Shown here: in pieces, positions 51,498 to 52,914 of the stretch
Layout of the letters: every line of letters starts with the position of its first letter
How positions within the stretch are numbered: the first letter of the stretch is position 1
Assembly: GCA_027031485.1 (NCBI GenBank)
Contig: JALVQI010000011.1
Coordinates: 1 to 52,914 of the forward strand
Source: Candidatus Aminicenantota bacterium
GTDB lineage: Bacteria; Acidobacteriota; Aminicenantia; JAMOAD01
Direction of reading: 5' to 3'
Length of the DNA stretch: 52,914 bases
Position numbers and translations under genes: made by a program
Notes under the pieces: model-generated
Told to the model about the DNA's origin: nothing
The model's input: only the letters and a program-made list of their open reading frames with translations
Databases searched by the model: none

Positions 51498-52914
51498 TCA
51501 ATTAATTTCAAGAACTTCAAATCTGCTTACCACCTTTTTTGTAAGAAGGTCATAGGCATCAAGATAAAGATAATATATTCCTTTGTTTAGATTTTTAATT
51601 TTTATTTTAACTTTTATTTCTGAATTGTTGCTCTTTAATGTTTTTTCAGAATTATAGACGGTTTTACCCTTCTCATCCGTAATCTTCAACACTACCAGAA
51701 CTCTGCCTGCTTTTTCCCTTTCTCCTATTTTAAAATCTTTTATTGAAAAACTTAAAATATTTTTTTCATATTTAAAATCATAAATTAAAATATCGGGATT
51801 CTCCTTTTTCTTTCTCTTTAAATAATTCCTTATATAGTCTGAAAACTGATTGGGATCATACTTAACCTTATATTCAGAATTTTTCATTTTTACCTTTATC
51901 TTAGGATTTTTAACAGTCGGTATGTAGTTTATCATATAGAGAATATCCTCTTTTTCTCTGAATTTGTTCACTGCTGAAATAACATTGTTTGACAGAACAA
52001 CATCCCCTCCGGTGGAAAAGCTTATATTTTTAAGAGTCTTTTCAAGGTCAGTGTACACATTCCTATAATAAAAATCTTTATTCAAAGTGTCTTTGGGTTT
52101 ATCCAAAATAATTGTATAAAATGTTGTATCTCCCCGGTAAAATAGCTTTGCCACTTCGTCTGTTGGGAAATTAGCGGGTCTGTCCAGTTCTTTCTGAAGC
52201 TCTGTTATCATTTCCAGTGCTTTCATTTCATTATAAGGTTTGAGGCCTTCCCCGATGAAATTATTCATAAAACTTTTAATCTGAATGGGAATTGGTATCT
52301 TTTCATATTGATAAAAGTTTAAAATCCATTTTTTCATTTTTATTCCGTTTAAGTATTCGGAGAAATAATAGAATCTATCTATCTCAGGGGTGAGATATCT
52401 CTCTTTGTACTCTCTCAAAAGTGTTAAAAACCTCTGAACGATTAGGACAAGCCTCTCAAATTCCCTATTCTGTTGATAGGATGATTTGTTTCCCGAATTT
52501 TGAGAGGAAATATATTCACTGACGGCATGGGTTAATGATTTTAAATTTGAGAGTAATCTGTTAAGTCTCATTCTTGATAAGACACTCTCTTTTTTTAAAA
52601 TTTTTATAATTTTTTTCTTGATAAGTTCCTTATCCTTAATATGATCTTCTACAAAATAGTGATGTTCACTCATGAACATAAGCTTATCCTCTTTTTTTAT
52701 AATATTATCAAAAATATAGTCAATACCCTTTTTTAAATAGGGACCATAGTCTACTATCTTAAAAGTCAGAATAAAAAATCTTGGTTGGTACTTTTGAGAA
52801 GAAGATGACTCCCTCTCTTCAGCTCCAAATCTTTTTTTTACAATATCAACTCCCAATATTTTTACCTTTTTCCCATTTTCATATAAAATAAAATCATCTT
52901 TGGTCAGATTATCA
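51498..52914 (-). CDS. VWFA-related acidobacterial-type protein (5' end outside the window)
   Basis: The frame is open to the last base of the window, so the gene starts further right and the TTG at 52856 is internal. The first visible residues, NLTKDDFILYENGKKVKI, match the N-terminal part of VWFA-related acidobacterial proteins, in which this NLxxxDFxxYEDGK block precedes a von Willebrand A domain. The A domain is poorly conserved here (FFILTFKIVDYGPYLKKGID); the following 470 residues are helical, then end in a beta region (about 51500-51900) with ADILIYDFKYEKNI-like strands and LNKGIYYLYLDAYDLL. Probably secreted; function unknown. Classification rests mainly on the N-terminal block. Confidence 0.65.
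   Translation of the reverse strand, partial: DNLTKDDFILYENGKKVKILGVDIVKKRFGAEERESSSSQKYQPRFFILTFKIVDYGPYLKKGIDYIFDNIIKKEDKLMFMSEHHYFVEDHIKDKELIKKKIIKILKKESVLSRMRLNRLLSNLKSLTHAVSEYISSQNSGNKSSYQQNREFERLVLIVQRFLTLLREYKERYLTPEIDRFYYFSEYLNGIKMKKWILNFYQYEKIPIPIQIKSFMNNFIGEGLKPYNEMKALEMITELQKELDRPANFPTDEVAKLFYRGDTTFYTIILDKPKDTLNKDFYYRNVYTDLEKTLKNISFSTGGDVVLSNNVISAVNKFREKEDILYMINYIPTVKNPKIKVKMKNSEYKVKYDPNQFSDYIRNYLKRKKKENPDILIYDFKYEKNILSFSIKDFKIGEREKAGRVLVVLKITDEKGKTVYNSEKTLKSNNSEIKVKIKIKNLNKGIYYLYLDAYDLLTKKVVSRFEVLEIN

Noticed and set aside
52856-52858. TTG as the start of the VWFA-related gene
   Set aside because: The frame is open to the window end, and the residues before it (NLTKDDFILYENGK) are conserved in the family.

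Overview
The window is AT-rich, densely coding bacterial chromosome with no phage, insertion sequence or CRISPR array. A GWxTD-domain lipoprotein, a VWFA-related acidobacterial-type protein, carboxypeptidase-regulatory/TPR proteins, an OmpP1/FadL porin, TolC and an apolipoprotein N-acyltransferase point to a diderm. The combination resembles a low-GC member of Acidobacteriota/Aminicenantes or a neighbouring phylum. The butyrate kinase/phosphotransbutyrylase pair under Rex suggests an anaerobic fermenter. The phylum is an inference; the cell-envelope type and metabolism rest on recognisable genes.

Layout. 1-5860: the end of a family 2 glycoside hydrolase (beta-mannosidase type), then leftward apgM, thyX and an alanine-type sodium symporter with an extra N-terminal domain. 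6176-13859: a tight leftward seven-gene operon, ftsH-cdaA-cdaR-glmM-pdxJ-trmI-lnt, in which every junction overlaps; it links membrane proteolysis, c-di-AMP synthesis, peptidoglycan precursor supply, pyridoxal phosphate, tRNA modification and lipoprotein maturation. 14152-22275: a glycosyltransferase facing a rightward phosphate-transport/helicase operon, then cysS and a chemoreceptor. 22377-27781: a metallo-hydrolase with a membrane protein, a flippase, a secreted repeat protein, aldolase and cold-shock protein, with some degraded coding remnants. 27873-34503: TolC, an RNase H/RicT pair, a membrane spermidine-synthase-like protein and a phosphodiesterase lipoprotein. 34570-39942: an operon of a CheX-GlmU fusion, leucyl aminopeptidase, CBS-regulated pyrophosphatase and a DUF1684 lipoprotein. 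40095-40253: tRNA-Gly and tRNA-Cys. 40326-45257: ptb, buk, rex and tex. 45312-52914: GWxTD and TPR envelope proteins, an XRE-cupin regulator, FadL, hutI, bcp and the truncated VWFA-related gene.

Reading the intergenic regions shows good sigma70-type promoters (TTGACA/TATAAT with 16-17 bp spacers, often extended -10). In several (nptA, cysS, rex, the XRE gene, a glycosyltransferase, a flippase) the -10 box ends only 5-7 nt before the ATG and no proper Shine-Dalgarno is seen, so those mRNAs are probably leaderless. A Rex-type operator overlaps the rex -35. A perfect 35-bp palindrome sits on the promoter of the spermidine-synthase-like gene. An identical 15-bp box lies exactly 5 bp upstream of the -35 of two unlinked promoters. 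The most unusual protein is the CheX-GlmU fusion. Other oddities are an AT-hook-like tail on FtsH, altered nucleotide-binding motifs in CdaA, and a long inverted repeat upstream of hutI.
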